This document shows positions 17,065-26,527 of a stretch of 64,000 bases of DNA, in pieces. The notes beneath the pieces are model-generated. The model was not told the origin of the DNA and did not search any database. It was given only the letters and a program-made list of their open reading frames with translations. Position 1 is the first letter of the stretch. Every line of letters begins with the position of its first letter. This DNA is from Ruegeria atlantica. GTDB lineage: Bacteria; Pseudomonadota; Alphaproteobacteria; Rhodobacterales; Rhodobacteraceae. Position numbers and translations under genes: made by a program. The stretch covers positions 62,001-126,000 of the forward strand of contig NZ_WQFE01000006.1 of the NCBI RefSeq assembly GCF_013033965.1, in the 5' to 3' direction.

Positions 17065-18246
17065 ATGCGTTCTGCCGTAATCGTCTCGACCGCCCGTACC
17101 GCCATTGGCAAAGCCTTTCGCGGTGCCTTCAATGACACTCACCCCGCTGTCTACGGTGGCCACGCCGTTGCCGAGGCGGTCAAACGCGCCGGTGTCGACC
17201 CGTCCGAGATTGAGGACGTGATCATCGGCAACGCCGTACCCGAAGGCGCGAATGGCGGCAATCTGGGGCGTCAGGTTGCCATGCGCGCGGGTCTGCCCGT
17301 CACCGCGTCGGGTCAGACGATCAATCGGTTCTGCTCGTCAGGTCTTGAGGCGCTGACGCGCGCCTGCTCGCGGGTCATGGTGGATGGCTGTGACGTTGTT
17401 GTCGGCGGCGGAGCTGAGAGCATTTCGCTGGTGATGGGTCGGGACAACACATATCGCCTCAAAGAGGACTGGATAGATCAGAACATTCGTGGGTTTTACG
17501 ATCCGATGATCAAAACCGCCGATACCGTGGCCGAGCGCTATGGCATCAGCCGCGAGACGCAGGACGAATTCGCCTTGCAGTCGCAACAGCGCACCGCCGC
17601 GGCGCAGGTTGCTGGCAAGTTCGACGACGAGATTGTGCCGATCACCGTCACCAAAGCGAACAAGAACAAGGAAACCGGCGAGATCACATATGAAGAGGTC
17701 ACGCTTACCCAGGATGAGTGCAACCGCCCCTCGACCACATTGGAAAGTCTGCAGGGTCTTGCCCCGGTGATGGGTGAGGACAAGTGGATCACCGCTGGTA
17801 ACGCCTCGCAACTGTCCGATGGCGGCTCGGCGCAGGTTGTAATGGAAGAGAAGCTGGCAGAAAAGCGCGGGCTCGAGCCGCTGGGTCGCTACATGGGCTA
17901 TGTCGTTGCAGGCTGCGAACCCGATGAAATGGGCATCGGTCCGGTCTATGCCGTGCCGAAACTGCTGGAACGCAATGGCCTGAAGATGGAAGATATCGGC
18001 TTGTGGGAACTGAACGAGGCCTTTGCGTCTCAGGCGCTCTATTGCCGTGACAAGCTGGGCATTCCGAATGAGATCCTGAATGTCGATGGCGGCGCGATTT
18101 CCGTGGGCCACCCCTATGGCATGTCGGGCACCCGTATGGTCGGCCACGCGCTGATCGAAGGCAAGAAACGCGGTGCGAAATACATCGTTGCCACCATGTG
18201 CATCGGCGGCGGCATGGGTGCGGCTGGTCTGTTTGAGGTGCTGTAA
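17065..18246 (+). CDS. acetyl-CoA C-acyltransferase (thiolase)
   Basis: A 393-residue degradative thiolase. The acyl-accepting cysteine is in [11 protein letters not shown] (about residue 91), the histidine in [18 protein letters not shown] and the second cysteine in CIGGGMG near the C-terminus. It cleaves a 3-ketoacyl-CoA. It ends immediately before the start of the FadN-like gene, and thiolase, FadN and FadE form a unit like fadA-fadN-fadE of Bacillus. Confidence 0.93.
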   Translation: MRSAVIVSTARTAIGKAFRGAFNDTHPAVYGGHAVAEAVKRAGVDPSEIEDVIIGNAVPEGANGGNLGRQVAMRAGLPVTASGQTINRFCSSGLEALTRACSRVMVDGCDVVVGGGAESISLVMGRDNTYRLKEDWIDQNIRGFYDPMIKTADTVAERYGISRETQDEFALQSQQRTAAAQVAGKFDDEIVPITVTKANKNKETGEITYEEVTLTQDECNRPSTTLESLQGLAPVMGEDKWITAGNASQLSDGGSAQVVMEEKLAEKRGLEPLGRYMGYVVAGCEPDEMGIGPVYAVPKLLERNGLKMEDIGLWELNEAFASQALYCRDKLGIPNEILNVDGGAISVGHPYGMSGTRMVGHALIEGKKRGAKYIVATMCIGGGMGAAGLFEVL

Positions 18247-20544
18247 ATGAGCACCATCAACAAAGTTGCCGTCATCGGTTCGGGCGTGATGGGGGCAGGC
18301 ATTGCTGCCCATTTCGCCAATGCCGGTGCCGAAGTTGTTCTGCTGGACATCGTGCCCAAGGACGCCGAAGACCGTTCGATGCTGGCCAAGGGTGCCATTG
18401 TGCGCATGACCAAGGGTCGCGCGCCGCAGCTGGCAGATCCGGCCTATGTGAGCCGTTTGACGGCGGGCAATTTGGACGATGATCTGGATCAGCTGCGCGA
18501 CTGTGACTGGGTGGTAGAGGTCGTTTTGGAAGACCTAACCGTCAAACACGCGCTTTATGCAAAGATCGCGCCCTACCTGCGCGACGACGCACTGCTCAGC
18601 TCGAACACCTCGACCATTCCGCTGGCCGATCTGGTCAGTCAGATGGACGAGGGGCTGCGCAAGCGCTTTGTGATCGTGCATTTCTTCAATCCACCGCGCT
18701 ATATGCGCCTGATTGAGTTGGTCACCGGGCCGGATACCGATCCGGCGGCGGCCGAGCGCGCACGTGCGTTCAGCGATGAACGCTTGGGCAAAACCGTCGT
18801 TCCCTGCAACGACCGCCCCGGTTTCATCGCCAACCGTCTGGGCGGGCTGTGGATGAACGCCGCCACCCGCGAGGCTGTGGAGCGTGGCATCACGGTTGAA
18901 GAGGCTGACACCGTGCTGGCCCGCCCCTTCGGCGTGCCCGGTACGGGCGTATTCGCGTTGATGGACCTGATCGGGATTGACCTGATGGGCAAATCGCGCC
19001 TGTCTATGCGCAACCTGCTTGAGGTTGATGATCCGCAGCAATTCCACACCGACGGTCTGGAGTTGTTCGATCAGATGGTCGCCAAGGGTTTGGCGGGTCG
19101 CAAGGTTGGCGCGGGATTTTATCGCAGATCCAAGGACGAAAATGGCAAACCAGTCGCCGAAGCCGTTGACCTGGCAACGCTGGAGTATCGTGCGCAGGCC
19201 AAAGGTCCGGAACTGGCCAAAAGCTTTGGTGTGGACTTCATTGATCAGGCCGGTGATCGGTTGGCCGACTATGCCTGGGCCGTAATGGGGCCGACTTTGT
19301 CTTACGCGGCCTATTGCGTGCCCGAGATTACCGCCAACCCGGCGGATATCGATGCAGCGATGGAGCTGGGGTACAATTGGCGTATGGGTCCATTCAAGCT
19401 GATCGACAAGATCGGTGCGGACAAAATTGTGGCTCGCTTGAAGACCGAGGGTCAGGATGTGCCGCCCTTGCTGGCGCTTGCGGCAGACCGTGGCGGGATT
19501 TATTCGGGTCAGGGCTGTGATCGTAAGGTGCTGTTGCCTTCGGGCGAACAGGCGGACGTGCCGCGTGGGTCCGGGGTGATCTTTGCTTCGGACCTGACGG
19601 ATGCTCCGGTCTTCAAGACCGAGGCGGTGGCGCTGCGCGATATGGGTGATGGTGTCGCTCTGCTGACGATCTTGGCACCCAATGCGGCTTTGGACGATCA
19701 GGTGATGACCGGAGTGAGTGAAGCTCTGGACGTCGTGGGTCGAGATTTCAAAGCGATGGTCATCGGGTCGGACGGCAACCACTTTTCGGTGGGCGCAAAC
19801 CTGAAAAAGGCGCTGGACCGTGCCGATGCTGGCGAGCTGGATCTGGTCGAAGGGCAACTGGCCATCGGTCAGGCCACGATGCGCAAGATCAAGTACGCGC
19901 CGTTCCCGGTTGTCTCGGCCGCCTGTGGGCTGGCTTTGGGCGGCGGTTGTGAAATCCTGATGCACTCGGATCGGGTCATGGCCGCTTTGGAAAGCAATAT
20001 TGGGCTGGTCGAGGCGAATGTCGGTCTTTTACCCGCATGGGGTGGCACAACTGCGTTGCTGTTGCGCAAAACCGCAGAACTGGGCGACCCGGTCAAAGGG
20101 GCCGGGGCCGCTTTCGATGTGATTTCCAAGGCTTTGATGACCGACTCTGCCCCGATGGCGCAGCACGCGGGCTATCTGCGCGCGACGGATGGCGTTGTCA
20201 TGAACCGCGACCGTCTTCTGGCCGAGGCCAAGGCGGCGGCGCTGGAATTGGCCGATGGGTACAAGCCCACGCCCAAGGCCGAGATCACGCTGGGTGCCGC
20301 AGCCATCAACGCCACGTTGGAGCCGAAGCTGGTCGCGCTGGCAGAGGCCATGCCCGACGCCCCCTACACAGTCGAGATTGCTCGTGAAACCGCGCGCGTT
20401 CTGGCTGGCGGCGAGGGCGGCGTTCTGGACGAAGAGGCGCTGCACAGGCTGGAAGCCGAAGGCATGATGCGCCTGATCCGTCAGGACAAGACGATCGAGC
20501 GGATGCGTCACACCATGACCACCCGCAAACCGTTGCAGAACTGA
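18247..20544 (+). CDS. FadN-type 3-hydroxyacyl-CoA dehydrogenase / enoyl-CoA hydratase
   Basis: A 765-residue bifunctional beta-oxidation protein with the domains in FadN order. The NAD-binding hydroxyacyl-CoA dehydrogenase is at the N-terminus (VAVIGSGVMGAGIAAHFA; SSNTSTIPL; VIVHFFNPPRYM; NDRPGFIANRL) and the crotonase-like domain is at the C-terminus (HFSVGANLKKAL; CGLALGGGCEILMHSD; GLLPAWGGTT). This is reversed from E. coli FadB. It starts directly at the end of the thiolase gene. It should hydrate an enoyl-CoA and oxidise the 3-hydroxyacyl-CoA. Confidence 0.92.
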   Translation: MSTINKVAVIGSGVMGAGIAAHFANAGAEVVLLDIVPKDAEDRSMLAKGAIVRMTKGRAPQLADPAYVSRLTAGNLDDDLDQLRDCDWVVEVVLEDLTVKHALYAKIAPYLRDDALLSSNTSTIPLADLVSQMDEGLRKRFVIVHFFNPPRYMRLIELVTGPDTDPAAAERARAFSDERLGKTVVPCNDRPGFIANRLGGLWMNAATREAVERGITVEEADTVLARPFGVPGTGVFALMDLIGIDLMGKSRLSMRNLLEVDDPQQFHTDGLELFDQMVAKGLAGRKVGAGFYRRSKDENGKPVAEAVDLATLEYRAQAKGPELAKSFGVDFIDQAGDRLADYAWAVMGPTLSYAAYCVPEITANPADIDAAMELGYNWRMGPFKLIDKIGADKIVARLKTEGQDVPPLLALAADRGGIYSGQGCDRKVLLPSGEQADVPRGSGVIFASDLTDAPVFKTEAVALRDMGDGVALLTILAPNAALDDQVMTGVSEALDVVGRDFKAMVIGSDGNHFSVGANLKKALDRADAGELDLVEGQLAIGQATMRKIKYAPFPVVSAACGLALGGGCEILMHSDRVMAALESNIGLVEANVGLLPAWGGTTALLLRKTAELGDPVKGAGAAFDVISKALMTDSAPMAQHAGYLRATDGVVMNRDRLLAEAKAAALELADGYKPTPKAEITLGAAAINATLEPKLVALAEAMPDAPYTVEIARETARVLAGGEGGVLDEEALHRLEAEGMMRLIRQDKTIERMRHTMTTRKPLQN

Positions 20545-20556
20545 GGGATCATAGGC

Positions 20557-22326
20557 ATGGACTATCAACTCCCACAGCGGGACATTACCTTTTTGCTGGA
20601 TGAGGTTCTGGACCTCGACAAGACGCTGGCACTGCCTGGGTACGAGCATTGCGACAAGGATACGTTCTTTGCAGTCGTTGACGCGATCAACGGGTTTGTG
20701 CGCGACAACCTCGCCACCTGCAACGAGGCGGGCGACAGCCCCGGCGCGCGGCTTGAGAACGGTCAGGTCTATGCCGCCCCCGGTTTTGGCGATGCCTATA
20801 AGGTATTCTGCGAAGACGGCTGGAACGCGCTGGCACTGGAAGAGGAATATGGTGGCCAACAGCTACCTTTCGTCCTGCACGCCGCGTTGCGGGAGGGGAT
20901 GGCCGGAACCAATCTGGCGTTTGCTCTGATCCACGAACTGAACTTCGGCGTTGTAGAAGCGTTGATGGCCTATGGCTCGGATGAACAAAAGGCTGTCTAT
21001 TGTCCTCAGTTGACGTCCGGCAACTGGGCCGGGACCATGAACCTGACCGAGCCGCATTGCGGCACCGATCTGGGTCTGATCCGCACCAAGGCTGTACGCA
21101 ATGATGACGGATCTTATGCCATTACCGGCAACAAGATCTTCATCACGTGGGGCGACCATGACATGTCGGAAAATGTCGCCCATCTGATCCTTGCACGGAT
21201 CGAGGGCGCTCAGCCCGGACCGCGTGGGCTGTCGCTGTTCCTGGCGCCCAAATACATGTTGGACGCAGATAACAACACGACGGACGAGCAGAATACGATC
21301 ACCATTGCCGGGATCGAGAACAAGATGGGGATCCATGGATCACCCACCTGCGCCATTTCCTTCGAGGATACCAAAGCCTGGATTGTCGGCGAAGAGGGCA
21401 AGGGCCTGGCTGCGATGTTCGTGATGATGAACGCCGCGCGCCTGTCGGTTGGCCTGCAAGGGTTGGGCGTGGCCGAAGCTGCGGTTCAGACCGCGACTAC
21501 TTATGCCCATGAACGCCTTCAGGGCCGCGCGGACGGGGAACCTTTGAACCCGACTGGCCCAGCCGATCCGCTGATCGCCCATGCGGACGTGCGCCGCCGT
21601 CTGTTGACTGCGCAAGGCGAAATGGATGCTGGCCGTGCGCTGGCCTATTTCGGAGCGGGCCTGTTGGACGAAGCTCATCGTGCCGCTACGTCCGAGCAGC
21701 GCAAAGTGGCAGACGCGCGCCTTTCGCTACTGACGCCGGTCATCAAGTCCTACCTTTCGGACATGGGATCACGAATGGCGAATGAGGCTGTGCAGATGCA
21801 TGGCGGGCATGGCTTCATCAAGGATTACGGCGTCGAACAGCTAGTGCGTGATGTGCGGATCACTGAAATCTACGAAGGTACCAATGCCGTTCAGGCCCGT
21901 GATCTGGTTATGCGTAAGGTGCGCGGCGACAATGGTGCCGTCATCAAGGGTCTGGTGGGCGATATGCTGGACGAGGCGGGCAAACTGGGCGACGACCTCT
22001 CTGACTTAGAGAATAACTTGCGCGATGCGGCATCACGGCTTGGGCGTGCGACCGATTGGGTGCTGGGCACGGCGCAAGGTGACGTGCTGTCCGGGGCGTG
22101 CGACTATCTGGAAATCGTGGCGTTGAGCGTATCGGCCTGGATGTCCGCCCGGATTGCACGGGTGGCTAAGGCTGCAGCAGGTTCTCAATCGCCAGAATAC
22201 TATGCGGATCGGGTGGATGCAGCGCGCGCCTTTATGGCGCGGGCATTGCCCCGTGCTGTCAGCCACGAATTGATCATGCAGGCCGGTGAACCTGGTGTTG
22301 TATGTCGGGCTGATCGCTGTCTATAA
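20557..22326 (+). CDS. FadE-like acyl-CoA dehydrogenase
   Basis: A 589-residue long-form acyl-CoA dehydrogenase. It shows MNLTEPHCGTDLGLIRTKA, KIFITWGDHDMSENV, KMGIHGSPTCAI, the flavin-site AVQMHGGHGFIKDYGVEQLVRDVRI and the catalytic glutamate in IYEGTNAVQARDL. FAD-dependent, it introduces the 2,3-double bond. The last dozen residues (EPGVVCRADRCL) look atypical. The +1 frame over the same bases encodes a hydrophobic string, so the extreme C-terminus may be altered. It is the last gene of the operon, before a strong terminator. Confidence 0.9.
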   Translation: MDYQLPQRDITFLLDEVLDLDKTLALPGYEHCDKDTFFAVVDAINGFVRDNLATCNEAGDSPGARLENGQVYAAPGFGDAYKVFCEDGWNALALEEEYGGQQLPFVLHAALREGMAGTNLAFALIHELNFGVVEALMAYGSDEQKAVYCPQLTSGNWAGTMNLTEPHCGTDLGLIRTKAVRNDDGSYAITGNKIFITWGDHDMSENVAHLILARIEGAQPGPRGLSLFLAPKYMLDADNNTTDEQNTITIAGIENKMGIHGSPTCAISFEDTKAWIVGEEGKGLAAMFVMMNAARLSVGLQGLGVAEAAVQTATTYAHERLQGRADGEPLNPTGPADPLIAHADVRRRLLTAQGEMDAGRALAYFGAGLLDEAHRAATSEQRKVADARLSLLTPVIKSYLSDMGSRMANEAVQMHGGHGFIKDYGVEQLVRDVRITEIYEGTNAVQARDLVMRKVRGDNGAVIKGLVGDMLDEAGKLGDDLSDLENNLRDAASRLGRATDWVLGTAQGDVLSGACDYLEIVALSVSAWMSARIARVAKAAAGSQSPEYYADRVDAARAFMARALPRAVSHELIMQAGEPGVVCRADRCL

Positions 22327-22354
22327 CTCCTCCTTCTACACGGACAGCGGTGCT

Positions 22355-22386
22355 AAAGGGCGCTCTGGAAACAGAGCGCCCTTTTT
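22355..22386 (+). terminator. rho-independent terminator of the LLM-to-fadE operon
   Basis: A 10-bp perfect stem (GGGCGCTCTG with CAGAGCGCCC) closes a GAAA tetraloop and is followed by TTTTT. It lies 30 bp after the fadE-like stop codon and just upstream of the next TetR-type box. Confidence 0.92.
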
Positions 22387-22434
22387 GCGTTTTAGACGCA
22401 AATCAAGTTTCGCTGGCAGAATGGGGAATAGAAA

Positions 22435-22452
22435 TTGGTGAACGATCACTAA
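22435..22452. promoter_or_regulatory. TetR-type operator box T2 (second LLM gene)
   Basis: TTGGTGAACGATCACTAA, 15 bp before the start codon of the broken LLM gene. It is the same 18-bp palindrome family as box T1, so the two LLM genes were regulated together. Confidence 0.7.
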
Positions 22453-22466
22453 GTTTGGGTAATGCA

Positions 22467-23591
22467 ATGAAAACCCATATCCTCGTGCAGCCCTATATGC
22501 ATTCCAAAGGCGAAGATGTCGTCCTGCCGGGCTCGGACCCGGATCGGTATGAAACGCTGCTGGCGCGGACAACCGAGCAGATGAAATTAGCCGATGATAA
22601 TGGATATGCCGGGTTTTGCATGACCGAGCATCACTTTCAGGTGGAAGGGATCGAAATCACGACCAACCCGCTTTTGTGGAACTTGCACATTGCAGCCAAC
22701 ACAAAGAACCTGATGGTGGGGCAGGTAGGTAGGTGTGGCGCTGACGGTGCATCACCCGATGCGTCTGGCCGAAGATCTGGCAATGATCGACCACATGTCC
22801 GGTGGCTTTGTCCGAGGTAAAACGCCACGCTGGCTGAATACACTGGCGCAACATCTGGATATCACCACAACCCAATCTGACCGATCCAAGGAAGATGCCC
22901 GGAACCGTCGATTGATGGAGGAAAGTTGGGCCGTGGTCAAAAAGACGTGGACCAACGAAACCTTTAATCATCATGGCGAGTTTTGGAACATCCCTGCGGA
23001 CAACATCACGTGGCCCTCCCCCCGACCGCAAAGTATGGAGGCGAAGGCGCGGTGTACGATAATGGCACGTTGCGCAAAATGGGTATTGTTCCGTGCCCGC
23101 GTAAGCGGACCGACGGGCGGGATTTTCCACCGCTTTACGTGCCGTTTTCGTGGTCGATGGAGACGGCGAAGTTCTGGGCCAAGGAAGGTGCCAAGCTGGT
23201 GTCTTTTGTGTCCAAGGATGAGTTCATGGATATGACGATGCCGATCTATCTGGAAGAAGCGCACCACCATGGCCATACCGATCTGACGGTTGGAAACAAC
23301 CTGGTTTTGGGCGGGCATTTGACCATCGGATCGACCGACGCGCAGGCCGAACAGCACTATCGCGATTTTGAGGAACCGTTCAATTTCGCCTATAAGGCTC
23401 CACCATATCATGTGCCGATGGGGCGGGTCTGGATTGGCACCGTGAACCAGGTGACTGATCAGGTCGGCGCATTGAAAAAGAAATACGGGACAGAAGAATT
23501 CGTTGTTTGGCACCACGTCGGATATTTCACGCAGGAAGAGGAGCTTGAGATGCTGGAAAATTTCGCGAAAGTTATCAAAGCGTTTTCCTGA
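22467..23591 (+). pseudogene. broken LLM-class flavin-dependent monooxygenase
   Basis: A paralogue of the LLM gene at 11721, broken into three reading frames. Frame 1 runs from MKTHILVQPYM through TEHHFQVEGIEITTNPLLWN to VGQVG. There a GTAG repeated in tandem (about 22727-22734) shifts the frame; removing one copy restores VGQVGVALTVHH, which aligns with VGQLGMNLTAMN of the intact copy. The next frame carries AEDLAMIDHMSGGFVRGKTPRW, which lacks about five residues of the GGRVFAGFSRG loop (an in-frame deletion). A C-run of six (23018-23023) then needs one more C to continue into TAKYGGEGAVYDNG and on to the normal end SFVSKDEF...EEFVVWHHVGY. With three separate lesions it is most likely a decaying gene, although either frameshift alone could be an assembly error. 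Confidence 0.85.
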
Positions 23592-23602
23592 GCTGGGGAA
23601 CA

Positions 23603-23624
23603 GTTGGGGGCGATAGTCCCCAAC
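23603..23624. repeat. stem-loop after the broken LLM gene
   Basis: GTTGGGG and CCCCAAC pair across an 8-base loop, 11 bp after the pseudogene stop codon, with no T-run. It may be a degenerate terminator. Apart from this and the MarR-type box below, the 328-bp gap 23592-23919 holds nothing recognised. Confidence 0.4.
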
Positions 23625-23804
23625 CGCAGGAACCGGGGTTCAAGGCAAGGGGAAACCAGCTGGGACTACATTCGCCGTCGGCCCAATGCGTCAGGGCGCG
23701 GCTGTCGAATGCCAAGGCGGCATTGGCCGACGTATAGGCGTGATTGATAGCGTTGCAGCTTCCAGCGTGGCACGACTGGAAGGTCTTGACACAGGCGCCT
23801 GAAT

Positions 23805-23824
23805 ATCGCTTGTATACTAATGAA
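23805..23824. promoter_or_regulatory. MarR-type operator box M1 (enamidase promoter)
   Basis: Read on the minus strand it is TTCATTAGTATACAAGCGAT, matching the family TTCGTTAGTATACGAATGAA at most of the central positions. It lies about 95 bp upstream of the enamidase-like gene. Confidence 0.68.
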
Positions 23825-23919
23825 AATCGACAAGGGAAGTATGGCCGCCAGATGGCCTGTGGGCGTGCTTTTTGGGGTCGGATACTAGAAACGATTTGAC
23901 ACACCAAATGGGGGATCAG

Positions 23920-25089
23920 ATGGCTGACGCACCAAAAGACATGCCGGAACAGGGTCGCACACTAATCCGCAACATCGGTTTGCTACTGACCGGTGATCTG
24001 GATTCGCCAGTTGCGGACAGCGATAGCCTTCTCATCGAAGACGGAGTGATTGTGGGCTTTGAGGACGGTGCCTCTGACCGCGTCATCGACGCCTCTGGTT
24101 GTGCAGTCGCACCGGGCCTGATTGACGGACATTGCCACCCGGTATTCGGCGATTGGACCCCGCGCCAAAGCCAGCTTGGCTGGATCGAAATGAACGTAAA
24201 CGGTGGCGTCACCAGCTTCGTATCCGCTGGTGAAGTCCATTTGCCCGGTCGCCCCAAGGATGCCGAAGGCGTCAAGGCATTGGCGATCGTAGCGCAACGC
24301 TGTTATTCGAACTTCCGACCGGCGGGCGCCAAGGTGCTCGCGGGCGCGCCAGTGCCGGAACTTGATTTTGACCGCGACTTCTACGCAGCAATAAAAGCGG
24401 CAGGTATCCAGCATATCGGTGAGATTGGCCTCGGAACTGTGGCCAAAGGTCCCGACGCGGCGCGTGTCACCGGGTGGTGTCGTGAATTGGGCATTGAAAC
24501 GATCATGCATACGGGCGGCCCTTCAATCGCGGGCTCGCACGATGTTCGTGCAGAGGACGTGCTTGAGGCGCAGCCGGATGTGGTCAGCCATATCAACGGT
24601 GGACCGACCTCAATTTCGCAGGATGAAATCCGAGAGCTGTGCCGTCACGCCAAAGGTGCGCTTGAAGCGGTACATAATGGCAACGAAAAGTCCGTAATTG
24701 TGACGCTGGAAGGTGCGCTGGCTGAAGGTCGTCTTGCAGACTTCCTGATTGGTACAGATGCACCGGCGGGGTCTGGCGTGCAGCCGAACGGAATGCTGCG
24801 TATGGCAACTCTGCTGGCCAGTTTTGGTGGTTTGCCAGCCGAACAAGCCTGGTGCTGTGGCACAGGAAACGTGGCAAAGAGACGGGATCTTGCGCAGGGT
24901 ATCATTGCGGCCGGCCGTCCAGCCGATCTGGTGTTCATGGATCGCCCCGAAGGTTCGGACGGCAAGAACGTTTTGGAGGGCATGTCCGTTGGCAACATCC
25001 CCGGCGTCGGGGCAGTTATGATAGATGGCAAGATGCGCACCGGCCGTTCGCGTTCAACGCCACCTGCCTCGCGCGTGCCGGTCGTCTAA
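23920..25089 (+). CDS. ena: enamidase-like amidohydrolase (6-oxo-1,4,5,6-tetrahydronicotinate hydrolase homologue)
   Basis: A 389-residue amidohydrolase-superfamily enzyme whose pattern closely follows Eubacterium barkeri enamidase, which opens 1,4,5,6-tetrahydro-6-oxonicotinate to 2-formylglutarate and ammonia. Matching features recalled from that protein are GDLDSPV near residue 25, a metal pair HCH at 71-73, LPGRPKDAEGVKALAI, RPAGAKV, GEIGLGT (Glu168), MHTGG (His197), VVSHINGGPTSIS (His224), GTDAPAGSG (Asp280), GNIPGV and a C-terminal TPPASR. The ATG at 23920 is chosen because GGGGG lies before it; ATG 23908 and TTG 23872 are upstream alternatives. Finding it in the same island as a 6-hydroxynicotinate reductase homologue makes a reductive N-heterocycle route likely. 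The true substrate could be a nicotinate analogue. Confidence 0.85.
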   Translation: MADAPKDMPEQGRTLIRNIGLLLTGDLDSPVADSDSLLIEDGVIVGFEDGASDRVIDASGCAVAPGLIDGHCHPVFGDWTPRQSQLGWIEMNVNGGVTSFVSAGEVHLPGRPKDAEGVKALAIVAQRCYSNFRPAGAKVLAGAPVPELDFDRDFYAAIKAAGIQHIGEIGLGTVAKGPDAARVTGWCRELGIETIMHTGGPSIAGSHDVRAEDVLEAQPDVVSHINGGPTSISQDEIRELCRHAKGALEAVHNGNEKSVIVTLEGALAEGRLADFLIGTDAPAGSGVQPNGMLRMATLLASFGGLPAEQAWCCGTGNVAKRRDLAQGIIAAGRPADLVFMDRPEGSDGKNVLEGMSVGNIPGVGAVMIDGKMRTGRSRSTPPASRVPVV

Positions 25090-25338
25090 AGGCGCTAGAT
25101 AAGAAAGTTTCAAAACTGGGTTCGACCGCTGGATTGGCGGTCGGCCAATACCCAATACAATGACCTGATCTACAATTGTCTGCTTACGCCGATACCTGAC
25201 CTTTGCCGAGGGTTCGTCTTTGGCAGATCGCATTATCGCGGTGACAAAATCCAAAATGATACGGACGTTTCAGTTGACGGTTGCACCAACCTTTTAATGC
25301 CCGTTCGATAAACGGTCTTTCACTTCTTCGAGCGTTGA

Positions 25339-25354
25339 GGGGCACGAATGCCCC
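25339..25354 (+). terminator. weak stem-loop, possible terminator after the enamidase gene
   Basis: GGGGCA and TGCCCC close a CGAA loop, followed by CCATTTT. It is 250 bp after the enamidase stop and 14 bp from the end of the convergent thiolase gene. The rest of 25090-25367 shows nothing recognisable. Confidence 0.4.
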
Positions 25355-25367
25355 CCATTTTGGTTAC

Positions 25368-26516
25368 TTAAAGCGCAGCTTCGCTGCCTAGGATGGTCGT
25401 GAACTCGTTCGAGAACGTACCGCCATTGCCGTGCGCAATCGCGATATTCACATCGTCGATCTGGCGATCACCGCCGTCGCCGCGGATTTGAGTCGCCGCC
25501 TCGATCAGGCAAAATAGGCCGTACATTCCGGGGTGCACACAGCTGAGGCCGCCGCCATTGGTGTTCACCGGCAGCGAGCCGCCCGGCGCGATGTTGCCAT
25601 CGGCCACAAAAGCCCCGGCCTCGCCCTTTTTCACAAAGCCCATGTCTTCGAGGAACAGCAGCGTGTTGATGGTGAATGCATCATACAGCTCGACCACATC
25701 CACGTCCTTGGTGGTTAAGCCTGCCATCTCAAACGCACGTTTCGCGCTTTCTGCTGCACAGGTTGTGGTCAGCGTTGCGGCCTGACTGATCTCGCGGTGC
25801 GAAATCGCATTTCCGCCACCCAGGAAGTAGGCCGGTTTTTCCTGATAATCTTTGGCGCGATCGGCCGAAGTCACGATGATCGCCGCTCCGCCATCTGACA
25901 TTAGGCAGCAATCCAGAACTGCTAGCGGGTCAGCGACCATCGGCGAGTTCAGGTACTCCTCCATCGTCAGCTCGTCGCGCATAGTGGCGTCCGGGTTCAG
26001 CTGCGCCCATTTCCGGGCCGAGATGGCAACATGGCCGAAATGCTCTTTGGGCACATTGAACTCGTGCATATAGCGCTGCGCGGTAAAGGCATACCCTGGC
26101 ACCGGCACCATCGGCTCATAGGCGCGTTCCCACTGCGGGGTTTCGATCAACCCGTTGAGATCGCGCGCGGATTTGGCGTTTGAGCCGTAGCAGATCAGAA
26201 CGTTCTTACACAGCCCGGCCTGAATCGCCATGGTCGCTTCGACTAGATAGGACATAAAGGACGACCCGCCCACCATATCTGAGTTTGCCCATGTCGGCTT
26301 GATGCCCAGGTATTCAGCGATCGAGAGGGTTGGGAAGAAGTGGTAAAAAGTGCCGCCACAGACGCCGTCGATCTCGGACAGGTCCATGCCGGCATCGGCC
26401 AGCGCGTTTTGTGTCGCCTTGGCGATAAGCTCCATAGGAGAGGTGTTTGGTGTTTTGCCCAGACCCCAATATCCTTTGCCGACGACTGCGGATTTGCCGC
26501 GAAGTGTATGTGCCAT
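25368..26516 (-). CDS. SCP2/lipid-transfer-type thiolase-like protein
   Basis: A 382-residue non-classical thiolase. It has the family marks MSDGGAAIIVTSADRAKD, VELYDAFTINTLLFLEDMGF, VNTNGGGLSCVHPGMYGL and the C-terminal AHGNGGT. The canonical nucleophile-site cysteine motif of biosynthetic thiolases is not apparent near residue 90 (NSDMVGGSSFMSYLVEA). Members of this group paired with a DUF35 OB-fold protein act as retro-aldolases on 3-hydroxyacyl-CoAs in steroid side-chain breakdown. An OB-fold gene lies 11 bp upstream here, so C-C cleavage of a branched acyl-CoA is a reasonable guess. Confidence 0.85.
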   Translation of the reverse strand: MAHTLRGKSAVVGKGYWGLGKTPNTSPMELIAKATQNALADAGMDLSEIDGVCGGTFYHFFPTLSIAEYLGIKPTWANSDMVGGSSFMSYLVEATMAIQAGLCKNVLICYGSNAKSARDLNGLIETPQWERAYEPMVPVPGYAFTAQRYMHEFNVPKEHFGHVAISARKWAQLNPDATMRDELTMEEYLNSPMVADPLAVLDCCLMSDGGAAIIVTSADRAKDYQEKPAYFLGGGNAISHREISQAATLTTTCAAESAKRAFEMAGLTTKDVDVVELYDAFTINTLLFLEDMGFVKKGEAGAFVADGNIAPGGSLPVNTNGGGLSCVHPGMYGLFCLIEAATQIRGDGGDRQIDDVNIAIAHGNGGTFSNEFTTILGSEAAL

Positions 26517-26527
26517 GATTGAAATCC

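Noticed and set aside
23018..23023. C-run in the broken LLM gene as a phase-variation switch
   Set aside because: Two other independent lesions in the same gene mean that a change in run length could not restore function.
23575..23907. 110-codon minus-strand reading frame over the gap after the broken LLM gene
   Set aside because: No recognisable family, composition unlike neighbouring genes, no ribosome-binding site, and it overlaps the end of the pseudogene and a MarR-type box.
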